This document shows positions 55,021 through 64,000 of a DNA stretch of 64,000 nt, in pieces. How positions within the stretch are numbered: position 1 is the first letter of the stretch; each line of letters starts with the position of its first letter. The DNA is from Puccinellia tenuiflora (taxonomy: Eukaryota > Streptophyta > Magnoliopsida > Poales > Poaceae): NCBI GenBank assembly GCA_012064385.1, contig QRDG01001725.1, positions 310,001-374,000 on the forward strand, read 5' to 3'. The notes beneath the pieces are model-generated. The model saw only the letters and a list, made by a program, of their open reading frames with translations, was not told the DNA's origin and did not search any database. Position numbers and translations under genes: made by a program.

Positions 55021-58000
55021 TTACCCCCTGAAAGATAGCCTCATTTCTTTGCTTCCAAATGTGCCAAGAGCCCAACACAACAACTTCAATGGAGAAGGGC
55101 TTATCAAACCTTCTTCTGGTTCTTTGAAAAACACCCTCAAAGGTATTATCCTCCTGCCATTCAATCTGTAGATAGTTCCAAATCCTGATACTGAAGTTGC
55201 AAGTAAAAACAAGTGTGTCCAGTCCTCAACAACATGTCCGGGGCATAAAACACAATGCAGTTCATCAGTCACATTCAAGTGTCTTCTCCTTAGCATATCC
55301 CTGGTATTCAATCTGTCACTCACCATAAACCATGCAAACACCTTGATTCCCAACATAAGGAAACTGCCCCAAATCCACTTATATATGGTGCTAGCTGTGA
55401 TATGCTTAAAACAGTTGTGATAATATCGAGAGGATGTGAATTTGCCCCCTGGCCAAACTGTCTGCCAAATATCTTTCCCTGTTGCCTGAATATGAACAGC
55501 GTTTAAATTCTCTTGCAGCAACTGAAGCTCCTCATAAGCCTCCTGGGAAAGGGGCAAATAAAACAAATCCACAATGTCAGCAGTGAGCAATACATCCTTC
55601 ACTGACAACTGCTTATCTAAAGCATAAGAGTACAATCTAGGGTATTCAGTCCTGAGGTGCACCCCATTCCATGTATCTTCCCAGAACAACACTGAACTTC
55701 CATTAACCACCTTAACTGAACAAATCTGCCTATATTGCTGCCGAAGCTTCATTATATCTCTCCACCAAAATGATCCACACAAATTAGCTGTTTGTGGAAC
55801 CTCATCACCATAATACCTCCAAACCAAATTCACCCATGGCAAGTCCTCCTTATTGTAAAACTTATGCAGCTGTTTCGTGAGCAGGCCCTGATTTTGCTTT
55901 TTAAAATCCAAAATTCCTAGTCCACCACTTGACTGAGGTTTACATATCATTTCCCAAGATGCTAGAGATTGCTTGGAGGAATCCTGGTTATTGCCTCTCC
56001 ACAGACACTGTCTGATAATTCTATTTAACTGCTTAATAATACCCTGAGGAATATCCAAAGAACAGAGGAAAAAGATTGGCATAGAAGACAAACATGATCT
56101 GATCAGTTGCAATCTGCCCCCATAAGCCAGAAAGGAGGAGCTAGCTGTCAGTCTTCTTTGCACCTTATCAACCATTGGAGTGAGATCTAGAATCCTTGGC
56201 CTGGTAGTCCCCATAGGCAGCCCAAGGTATGTAAAAGGGAAGGTTCCAACCACACAACCAAAGCTCTCTACAAGAAATTTTACCTGCTCCTCAGAAACAT
56301 TTATTGGGAGCATGCAGGATTTATGAAAGTTAACTGCCAGGCCAGAGGACTTGCTGAAGTTTTGCAAAGCCTGCTTCAGAATCTCCAACTGAGACACATC
56401 TGATTCCATCACTAACAATGTATCATCAGCATACTGAACAATTGGAAAAGTAACCTCCCCAACATCAATGGGTAATTTTAGGAGCTCCTGCCTCAACAAA
56501 TCATTAACCACTCCTTGCAGTAAGTCCCCTCCCAGGACAAAAAGGATAGCTGACAAAGGATCCCCTTGTCGAACTCCTCTTCTACATTTAAATTTCTTCC
56601 CAGGAACCCCATTTAAAATTACTGAGGAGGTACCAGTCTCCAAAATCTGCCTCACCCATGCAATAAATTTCCTGGGAAAACCCTTCTTCCTCAGGATTCT
56701 GTAAATAACCTCATGCTCAATAGTATCAAAAGCCTTCTCAAAATCTAATTTAAGAAGAATGATAGGCTTCTTGGAGGCTTTGCATTGGTGAATGTACTCA
56801 AAAGACCAAGCAATGCAATCATGAATAGTCCCGCTCTTGATAAAACCATACTGATTTTTATAAATGCATTTCATTATAACTGACTGCAACCTATCTGCCA
56901 CCAATTTAGTTAGGAACTTTAAGCATGCATTTGTAAGACAAATTGGCCTGAAATCATTCATATGCTCTGGAGAGGACTTTTTGCGCACTAGAGTTATAAA
57001 GGAGGAGTTAATATTTTCCAAGACTTGCTTCTCATCATAAAAATCCTGCACCAATGAATAGAAGTCCTTTTTGATAATATGCCAACACTTTTTTAAGAAC
57101 ATGCCATTAAATCCATCTGGCCCTGGAGCCTTATTAACTGGCATATTCTTAACCACAACATCAATCTCATCAGTAAGGAAAGGAACCACCAAAGAATCCA
57201 GGCCTTCAACAGGAGACAATAATGCATCTAGATCCAGACACATGTCAATGCCCATAGTGCTACCCATCCTTTGCCTATAGCAGGACCAAGCCACAGCAGC
57301 CATTTCCTCATGTTCTGTTACCACATGACCATCAGCCAGCTTTAAACTGGAAATAACATTGGACCTATACCTCTCAGTTGCCATAGCACGGAAGAATTTA
57401 GAATTTTCCTCCCCCAACTTCATCCACCTAGCAGTACATCTCTTCTTCCAGTACTGACATTGGGCCCTTAACAACTTCTCATAGTGAAGCTTAACAATTT
57501 ACCTGAAATTGGCCTCCTGAATAAATAAAGGCATGTCCTCCTCCAAATCATCCAGAAATAAAATGACCATATTACACTGAGCTATAAGGATTTTAAGTTT
57601 GGACAGAGAAGTTCTCCACTTCTTCAGAGCTCCTCTCAACAATTTAAACTTGTGAGTCAATAAAGCAGAGCTTGATAAATTTGGGACATCAGAATCCCAC
57701 ACTCCTCTTACACAGTCAAGAAACCCCGGCTGCTGAACCTAGAAATTATCAAATCTAAAAAGATTTGCCTTGGGTATAACTGTATCAATACTGACAACAC
57801 AAGGCACATGATCAGAAGTTGGCTTTGCAAGGGGGTGCACTACTGTATTGGGATATAAAGAAATCCAATCAGTAGTTGTAAAGAACCAATCAAGTTGCTC
57901 AAGCAATGGAATCTGCTGCATATTAGACCATGGAAATGATCTCCCTTTGAGAGGCAACTCCAATAAACCTAGGTGGTCTATTAATTCATTAAAAATGAAC

Positions 58001-58509
58001 ATGTCATTAACATCCCCACCAGGTGCATTTCTGTTCTCTTGATACCTGATAAAATTAAAATCCCCCAGAAATAGCCAGAGTTCCCCATCAGGAATAACCA
58101 AATCATAGAGCCACGGCACAAATATATCCCTCTGCTCCCCTTGACATGGGCCATAAACAACTACCAGAGTCCACTTTTGCCCAGTATGGGCCGAGGAGAA
58201 TGAAATAATAAGCCCAAACCGCTCAGATTGAACCAATATTCCTTGGAAGATTTTTGAATTCCACACTACTAAAATTCCCCCAGAGGCACCCACAGATGGA
58301 GAGAAAGCAAAATTGTCAAACTGTTTAGGGCAGCAGGATTTAATAAATTTTCTATCAAACGATTCCTTTTTAGTTTCCTGTATGCAAGCCACAGCACACC
58401 CACTTTCAGTAATCTTCTCCCTCAGAGCCAACTGCTTATCATCAGAATTCAAGCCTCTAATATTCCAACACAGCACTTTCCATACCAAGTAATTAACATT
58501 GTAATCCAT
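55021..58509 (-). pseudogene. LINE ORF2: endonuclease and reverse transcriptase, two stops
   Basis: One frame of about 1160 codons from ATG 58509, with stops at 57739-57741 and 57499-57501. The N-terminal AP-type endonuclease shows CWNIRGLN, CIQETK, VVYGP, LGDFNFIR and SDHVPCV. The reverse transcriptase follows, with APGPDGFNG, LLKLDFEKAFDTIEH, RRGVRQGDPLS and the active site YADD at 56422-56433. The C-terminal zinc-binding reverse-transcriptase domain (WGSFLMLGIKVFAWF, CVLCPGHVVEDWTHLF) is intact. The enzyme would nick target DNA and prime cDNA synthesis there. At least one stop is explained by TGG to TAG. Confidence 0.9.
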
Positions 58510-58690
58510 TTATAACACATAATTCAGCCACAGCAAGGATGACTGATATAACCAGCCACATAGACACCATAAGAAGTTCAGCACCATAGACCATCCGACA
58601 GCAAAGTACAGCAATAACAAGACACCAGACCGGAGTACATGCACTCCTCGCAAAATAACATAAAGAGCGTGCTAACATTTTAAACCGAAA

Positions 58691-60538
58691 CTAGGCAGAG
58701 CCAGCTTCACGGAGAGCATTAAGCTTCTCAGCTGAGATATCATCAGGGTTAATCTGCAGAATTGCCCCTATTTTTTGCATGTCAACAATCTCCAGAGGAG
58801 GCCTTCCCTGACTTGACTGCGAGCGAGTCTTCATACTTGGGGCAGGGGCGGTGGAACCAGCTGACTTCTTCGCCTTCTTCCTAGGCTTTGGCACCAAGGC
58901 ATCAACTTGAGCAGGGCGATAACCATCATTTCTTGCTTTACTGCGAGTGCAGCGTCGAACAGCAGAATCAACCAGAGGAGTCACCTTCCTATGCTTGCCA
59001 TCATCCTTCCTGGGCCTACCACTCCCCCGTTTAACAGTAGAGGGACCAACCTCCTCAGAAGCAAAGACCATCTCAGCAGTTGGAACAGATACCCTCTTAG
59101 TAGAGGGGGCAGAAACATCATCAAACATGCCAGCAGACCTAGGAACATCAATCCTTCTTCTAGTAACCACATCAGCATGAGCCCCCAGATCTAGCACAGC
59201 AGCTTCAGAGGTGAAAGCCTGGTCCCAGGAGCGCTTAGCAGCAGCAGGGGACCCCCCATCCTCAGGGAGCAGAATAGCAGTACAATCTGAATCCACCAAA
59301 ATAACTTGAGATGATGGTGCAGCATAAGATTCCTCTACTGCCGCAGGAACTCCATGTGCTGCAACAATGCCATGAAAATTCAGATGAACATATGGAACCA
59401 GGGCCAGCATTGAGTTATTGATTCCTTGGTGATCAACCAGCATGCCCTCTTCCCCCCGAACAGCCTGACCAACCAGCATGTCTGCCTCCCCCTGAACCAC
59501 AAGCGGGAGCTGAACATCAAGGCCATTGGCATTTACTTCCTCCTACACAAAAGCCCCTGAAACCTCCCCTGCATCTTGAACTTGACTCTGCACCTGGGAA
59601 GTATTCTGACTAGACAACTGAATAACAGAATCCGAGGATATAGCAGAGAAACTATTGTGAGACAGCTTCTCCTGTGGAGGCAGAACAACAGGCTGCTGTG
59701 CCTGCAAATTCACATTATCATGCTGCACAACAGGAGGATCATCAGCAGGCGGTGGCACATTCCATCCCATCTCCGGGTACTCTGGCATTACAAAGTTATT
59801 ATTATCTGCTATCAGCTGCCCCGGGAGAGGGTGAGGGTTGCCATTCATGGGCATCGGATCCTCATCATCATGGTGAACATCCGCAAATTCAGACGACAGA
59901 ATATAGCAGGGGGGCGTCCACGAGTGCCTAGTCCCCGCAAATCTTCCCACTCTAGGCTGTCTAAACACAACATCACGAGGCACAAGAGTGTTCGCCGGGA
60001 AATTGGCGTACACTAAGACCCGACACTGCTGAACATCCCTGAACTGCCAGTAAATAAAATCCCCAAAGGTATTAACAGTCTCTCTAATGCACTGCGTGTT
60101 ACGATACTCCAACGGGATACCAACAAACATGAGCCAACCGTTCCTAGAACCTTGCTGCGATTTAAATCCAACCCCCTCATTATGCTTGATAAAGTGCACG
60201 AACCTATTATTTCCCAGGGGAAGCGGAGCATGCCGAATCATCGAGAAAGCAACAACCGGATTGCGAAACTGAATCGCTCCAACCCCACAATACCATGGCA
60301 GGGATGCAACTATATCCAGCCCCAGATGAATCAAAGCATCGCGAACCTGATCAAGAACAGCCAGAGCCGCTTCCGGCGGCGGAGCAGGGTCAACCATGGC
60401 CACCACCCAGGACTCGAAGGCGTCGACCGAAGGGTTTGATGGAGTGACGAACATGCGGGGGAGGCGAAGAGGACCACCATCAATGACATCAAAGCCAGGC
60501 GGAACCCACGGCTCCGGATCAAACTCAAAGGTGGCCAT
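58691..60538 (-). pseudogene. LINE middle ORF: domain of unknown function plus basic tail, one stop
   Basis: ATG at 60538 overlaps the end of the upstream ORF by 14 nt. The N-terminal half (MATFEFDPEPWVPPGFDVID to DEDPMPMNGNPHPLPGQL) resembles a domain I know from grass proteins as DUF7597 (name from memory). The C-terminal part, after a stop at 59543-59545, is in the same frame and has an AT-hook-like KRGSGRPRKDDGKHRK and Lys-rich KPRKKAKKSAG, suggesting DNA or RNA binding. In the LINE context it may act in the ribonucleoprotein particle, which is an inference. Confidence 0.65.
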
Positions 60539-61721
60539 GGGGGGTGGGAGGCGCAGATGTCACCGGCGGAGGTGTGACAGGCGGAGGCGGTGTGATTGGA
60601 GGGGAATAGGGCGGCAAGGGGGGAGCGTCAACAGATGGAGAAGCTGAGGAGGCCAGGGGGTTTAGGTTAGCTATAGCATTATTAATAGGAACCACCTGAG
60701 ATTTAGGGACCCACTTTAATGAACCTTCCCTTTGTCGGCTGAGACAATCCTTCACATAATGAGCATATCGATAACAAGATTTGCACCGAATCTTATTAGG
60801 GCACGCTTTCGGGTCATGATCCATGGACATGCAATGTCGGCTCTTACAAAAGGCCAGGGCAATTTCATCAACCACCTTGTCCAGCCCATCAAGCTCCCTC
60901 GCAATTGGGACAACAGACCCAAGCAGAAGATGCCCAGGAGCAGGCCCAACAGATGACACATCCGGCCCATAATGAGAATCAGGAATAACATTCAAATTTC
61001 GAACTGGCGCCTCAGAAACAGGAGGAGATCGCGGGGCAGACATGGCAAGATCCACAGAAATCAGATCAAGCGAACCAAATTGAATTGGCAAGATATTCGC
61101 AGGAGATTGCTGCATCCTGCATGCCTCCTCAATCACCGGCTTAACCGGGGGTGGCAGAACACTCCGGCGACGAGAAGGACGCCGCCTAGATGAAACTAGC
61201 CGGCGGCGATTCATGAGAATCCACTCACCGGCACACGCCTTTTGCCAGAGAACATACTCACGAGTCCAATTAGGCCCCCCAAACCCCCAGAGATGAAAGT
61301 AACACTTGAAATGGGGACAACTATAGTATTTCTTCGCTAAAATCATAAAACCCACATCCTTGGAGGAGACAGTGACCGAAAAAACTCGATCATGCAAACC
61401 TGAGACCAGAAGATCGTTGCAATATCCACCAATGGCCACCTCCAGCGCAAGGGCCACATTGTCCTCATCCAATCTGAACGATGAACTTCCAAAGGAGACC
61501 ACCATGCAGAAATGACCAGAATCCTTGGTGGGGTGCACCGGCCGATGAAGAGCACCCCACACCTTCTTCGCAAACGACTGTCCCGGGGAAAATCCAGCCC
61601 CAAGGAAATTGCCCCATGAACCGCCATGAAAAACCCACTGGAGGAGAGCCCTAACGCCGGAGAAGAGATCTATCGGAGGGGAAAGGGGAGGGATGGCCGG
61701 AGATGTGAGATCGCCGGCGAT
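60525..61721 (-). pseudogene. LINE ORF1: gag-like protein with zinc knuckle, start codon lost
   Basis: The frame is open from 61721 to the stop at 60525-60527. It contains a region fitting plant LINE ORF1 proteins (HPTKDSGHFCMVVSFGSS, YYSCPHFKCYFHLWGF) and a Cys/His cluster (CMSMDHDPKACPNKIRCKSC with YAHYVKDC), followed by a Pro-rich tail. Such proteins bind the element RNA. No ATG opens the frame: the codon at 61721-61719 reads ATC before GCCGGCGAT, which looks like a lost ATG, and the first in-frame ATG is well inside. Confidence 0.7.
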
Positions 61722-61777
61722 CTAGGCTAGAAGTGGGAGGGGTCGGGAGAGAGGTGGGAGAGAGCCTTATACAAGAT

Positions 61778-62460
61778 ATTTCTTGTATGGTTTAATCTAC
61801 CCCTATATTTAAAATATTTAAAACTTTTTCTACAAAATATTAGAGTTTAACATTCTAAAAGATTAACACTCAGTACGATATTTGTATCACCCTCGATGCA
61901 TTCTACGGATGGCATGGCAGTGGCTCACACAATCAATCAACATAGGTTCTTTACTATGGTTAAATAACAAAATTAAACCTATGGTTTTTAGTTCAACCAA
62001 ACACAAGCATGTCAAGCTCAAACAAAATCTACACACAGATCATCACTCGATAGCCTGGATTTAACTTGGCCAAATCATTACCCAAGTTTGCAAAACAAAA
62101 TGTTAAGCATATGCTAAACATGTCCCTGTTCTAGATTTTTTTTGAAAAGCTGTATATACCTTTTCAAGTACACACAGGTTTGGAAAAAGAAAACAGGGTT
62201 TCTTTTCAAAAGAAAGCATCTGTTCCGCCAATGATTGACTTACAGACACTGTGGGGTAGGGCCATCCCAAAATTATTTTGGCAAAATTTTCCCTACGAAA
62301 CACTGGAGAGACGAGGGACTGATCTCCTGAGGAAAGGATAGAAGCACACAGAGGGTTATTTCTGGCTTGCTGTCATGTGGGACCGGGTCCACCTGCTAGT
62401 CTCTTTTCCCCTTTCTATCTTCGTCTTCCTCGCAGCATCATCCCTTGTACCTGGCTGACT
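61778..62460. other. Internal region of element E right of the LINE, no gene seen
   Basis: AT-rich sequence resuming after the LINE TSD. From about 62300 it becomes more GC-rich and pyrimidine-rich ahead of the ORF at 62678. Confidence 0.5.
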
Positions 62461-62632
62461 CTGAGTGCGGGAGGCACTCCATTGCGGCACTGTTGCGCGT
62501 GCGGTCCATCTACGCAGCGGCCATCACGGCTTTGGTCGCCTTGATGATCTCGCGCCAATTTGGCCGAGCATTGCGCGCGATTCCACTCTTTTTCTGCGTG
62601 AAGCTGAGCTGGGGGCGGCGTCTGAGCTCGCA

Positions 62633-62639
62633 GCTATAA
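62633..62639 (+). promoter_or_regulatory. TATA box of the small membrane-protein gene
   Basis: CTATAAA, about 40 nt upstream of the ATG at 62678. It is followed by a pyrimidine-rich leader. Confidence 0.5.
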
Positions 62640-62677
62640 ACGGGGTCTCTGAAATTCCTTCTTCTTCCACTCCCAGC

Positions 62678-63073
62678 ATGGGTTTCCTTTCAGCCATCTT
62701 CGACAAATTTTACGCACACCGAGAGGGAGCGGGATTCCTGAAGCAGTTGTTCGTGATCGTGATCTTCTGGATCACGGCTTCGGTGGTGGTAGCACTGTTG
62801 TATGCGGCGGTGGTTCTCCTGTTGGTGGCTCTGTACGACTGGTGGTGCGGCATTGGCGGTGATGCTGCTGCGGTGCCGGCGGGTGGCAAGCTAGTGGAGC
62901 TGGCTGCGGGCGAGCAGGTGGTGCTACCGCAGGTGGCTGATGCAATGGTTCCTCCGGCTGGAGGGCAGCTGGCGGCTCGTGCCATTCGTCGTCATCATCA
63001 CGCGGCCTGCGACCCGGCTTCAGGTGAATCAGGCTCATCTTCAGCTAATGCCACTGAGCGCGAGAGGGAGTAG
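62678..63073 (+). CDS. Small single-pass membrane protein, unknown family
   Basis: 131-codon intronless ORF beginning MGFLSAIFDKFYAHREGAGF. I chose 62678 rather than the in-frame ATG at 62465 because a TATA box lies just upstream of it and the earlier part looks non-coding. After a 20-residue amphipathic start comes one strongly hydrophobic stretch (about residues 22-55, LFVIVIFWITASVVVALLYA then AVVLLLVALYDWW), one long or two short membrane helices. The C-terminus is Ala/Gly/Val-rich, with HHHH-type His residues and a charged end (ATERERE). I do not recognise a family. It lies on the + strand, opposite to element E, between the next minus-strand ORF and E's 3' LTR. It could be an antisense gene of E or a host gene. 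Confidence 0.5.
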   Translation: MGFLSAIFDKFYAHREGAGFLKQLFVIVIFWITASVVVALLYAAVVLLLVALYDWWCGIGGDAAAVPAGGKLVELAAGEQVVLPQVADAMVPPAGGQLAARAIRRHHHAACDPASGESGSSSANATERERE

Positions 63074-63548
63074 AATTTTTCTGGGGTGCTCTTCTGTATC
63101 TGTACTGAAGTAGTGGTAGTGTTGCATGTTGGAGTAGAACTTGTATCCTCTGTTTCTGAAATTTTCCTTATGTACTGAACTCAGTTGATGTATCAAACTT
63201 GTCTCCACCGCTGATTTAGATCCATATTTGCATTATTGAGATTTCCCCTGAGCTGTCACATACCTGTTCTTGCAGCAGAGAGTATTGCAGAGGCACTATC
63301 ACGCAGATAGTAGAACTTGCTACTCGGGGAAAATATCATTTTACAAAGTAATGCTGCATTTTGTGGCCCTAGAAACTTGAAGCAGCATGGCACAATCATT
63401 TCAATCATACTAGATAACAAGCACGCAACGGCTATGAAACACTCGACACAACACAAACACACATACAAGTAAGCATAGGAATCACAAACACACTCACAAA
63501 CTCTCATCTAACTGTTTACGAGTGCACTCATGCTAAACTAAACAGATC
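63074..63548. other. Untranslated interval between two convergent ORFs
   Basis: AT-rich. It probably contains the 3' ends of both transcripts. No ORF of note. Confidence 0.5.
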
Positions 63549-64000
63549 TTACTCCGCTTGACGGCCCTTCATAGATGGTGGAGTGCAGCCAAGCCGGAGA
63601 GTGGTGTCCACGTCCCTTTCTCCCGCAAGGTTGGAGGACACAGGAACACCTTTGAGGATCGGACCTTGCTCTGGGACTCGTCGGGATGGGCCGGGATCTT
63701 GGAGTGGAAGTCCTCTACTTCGAGCTTGCCTGCGGGAGAGAGTAGGTGTGCTTTCCCCTAGGTATTGATGTAGGCGGGCACGGCTGAGGTTCCTCCTTGT
63801 AGTCACGAGCTCCTCCATCAAGAGGTTGTTGAGGTTCGTCATTGCGATGGCGTAAGCAACTTGGTTGATTAGTGCTGGGTCAGGCTCCTTCGAGACGTCG
63901 GCTTGGACCATCTCTCCACGGGGCTGTGGTCTGGCCGGAAGGTAGTAGAACTCCCGAGTTTCAGCTAGCAGGGGTTCGGAGGACCGAAGACGGACGCGGT
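63549..64000 (-). CDS. C-terminal part of an unknown minus-strand ORF, open to the window edge
   Basis: The frame is open from the window edge to a stop at 63549-63551, about 150 codons. ATG 63911 is internal: upstream codons, including EFYYLPARPQ before the Met, are open without a stop. The sequence includes PALINQVAYAIAMTNLNNLL, then a basic and Pro/Arg-rich end. I recognise no RT, protease, integrase or zinc knuckle. If element E continues to the right it is E's last sense ORF, since it shares E's orientation. Otherwise it is a host gene end. Confidence 0.45.
   Translation of the reverse strand, partial: RVRLRSSEPLLAETREFYYLPARPQPRGEMVQADVSKEPDPALINQVAYAIAMTNLNNLLMEELVTTRRNLSRARLHQYLGESTPTLSRRQARSRGLPLQDPGPSRRVPEQGPILKGVPVSSNLAGERDVDTTLRLGCTPPSMKGRQAE

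Larger units (their letters stand above)
54805..61766 (-). mobile_element. L1-type LINE retrotransposon, about 7 kb, near full length
   Basis: It is flanked by the 11-bp TSD TTATACAAGAT at 54794-54804 and 61767-61777. On the minus strand it begins at 61766 with a GC-rich leader, has three ORFs, and ends in a short A-tail (T tract at 54805-54813). The full 5' end suggests a complete insertion. Four in-frame stop or start losses are visible (ORF1 start, 59543, 57739, 57499), so it is not active now. It sits in the internal region of element E, 74 bp from the LTR. Confidence 0.92.

Noticed and set aside
1..64000. Endogenous pararetrovirus or other virus insertion
   Set aside because: All RT-bearing segments have gypsy or LINE domain order, and no movement-protein or coat-protein region is seen. 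The viroplasmin-like motif at 20575 lies inside a CACTA element.

Overview
The window is plant intergenic DNA, almost certainly from a large-genome grass of the wheat, barley or rye group. Nearly every base belongs to a transposable element. The elements are nested inside one another, and several have target-site duplications (TSDs) that can be read directly. No CRISPR, operon or bacterial feature is present, and I see no certain host gene.

Layout, left to right. 1-3473 and 3474-~5200 are two related long LTR copies on the + strand (F1 and F2). 5195-5418 is a gag start plus primer-binding site (PBS) on the minus strand. 5419-6918 is the LTR of a minus-strand Ty3/gypsy element (A). A carries a separate + strand gene (7123-22727) and minus-strand pol remnants (23619-23881 and 49898-~50168). 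A is broken by three insertions: a 12.5-kb CACTA DNA transposon (8893-21372, TSD GGT), a solo LTR D (23882-49897, TSD GGCGG), and a long-LTR gypsy element E starting at about 50170. The CACTA element is itself broken by a 3.8-kb solo LTR H (15753-19532, TSD GTCGT).

Solo LTR D contains element B (24526-48945, TSD CTGCC), a non-autonomous LTR element with one strange acidic ORF. B contains element C (27498-43294), a nearly complete gypsy element of Tat type with two RNase H domains. B's 3' LTR also holds a 1.8-kb non-autonomous CACTA element (46400-48211, TSD CAT) carrying a 5S rRNA-like segment. E's 3' LTR fills ~50170-54731. Just right of it sits a 7-kb L1-type LINE (54805-61766, 11-bp TSD) on the minus strand. 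The last 2.2 kb holds a small TATA-driven membrane-protein ORF (62678-63073, +) and the C-terminal part of an unknown minus-strand ORF running off the window.

The most interesting pattern is that A, C and probably E carry genes in the opposite orientation between their last sense ORF and the 3' LTR. In C there are two such antisense genes. One encodes an AT-hook plus B3-like DNA-binding protein behind its own TATA box. The other is a multi-exon gene with a plant gypsy-type domain and coiled coils, related to the antisense gene of A. Sense gag-pol of C has several disabling lesions, whereas I detect only one frameshift in each antisense gene. Other points are an LTR that has a PBS on one side and a polypurine tract on the other (two element copies sharing one LTR), a 108-bp array resembling the polypurine tract, and a minisatellite in the long LTRs whose copy number differs between copies (2, 3 and 9). 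All counts, coordinates and divergences were made by eye.
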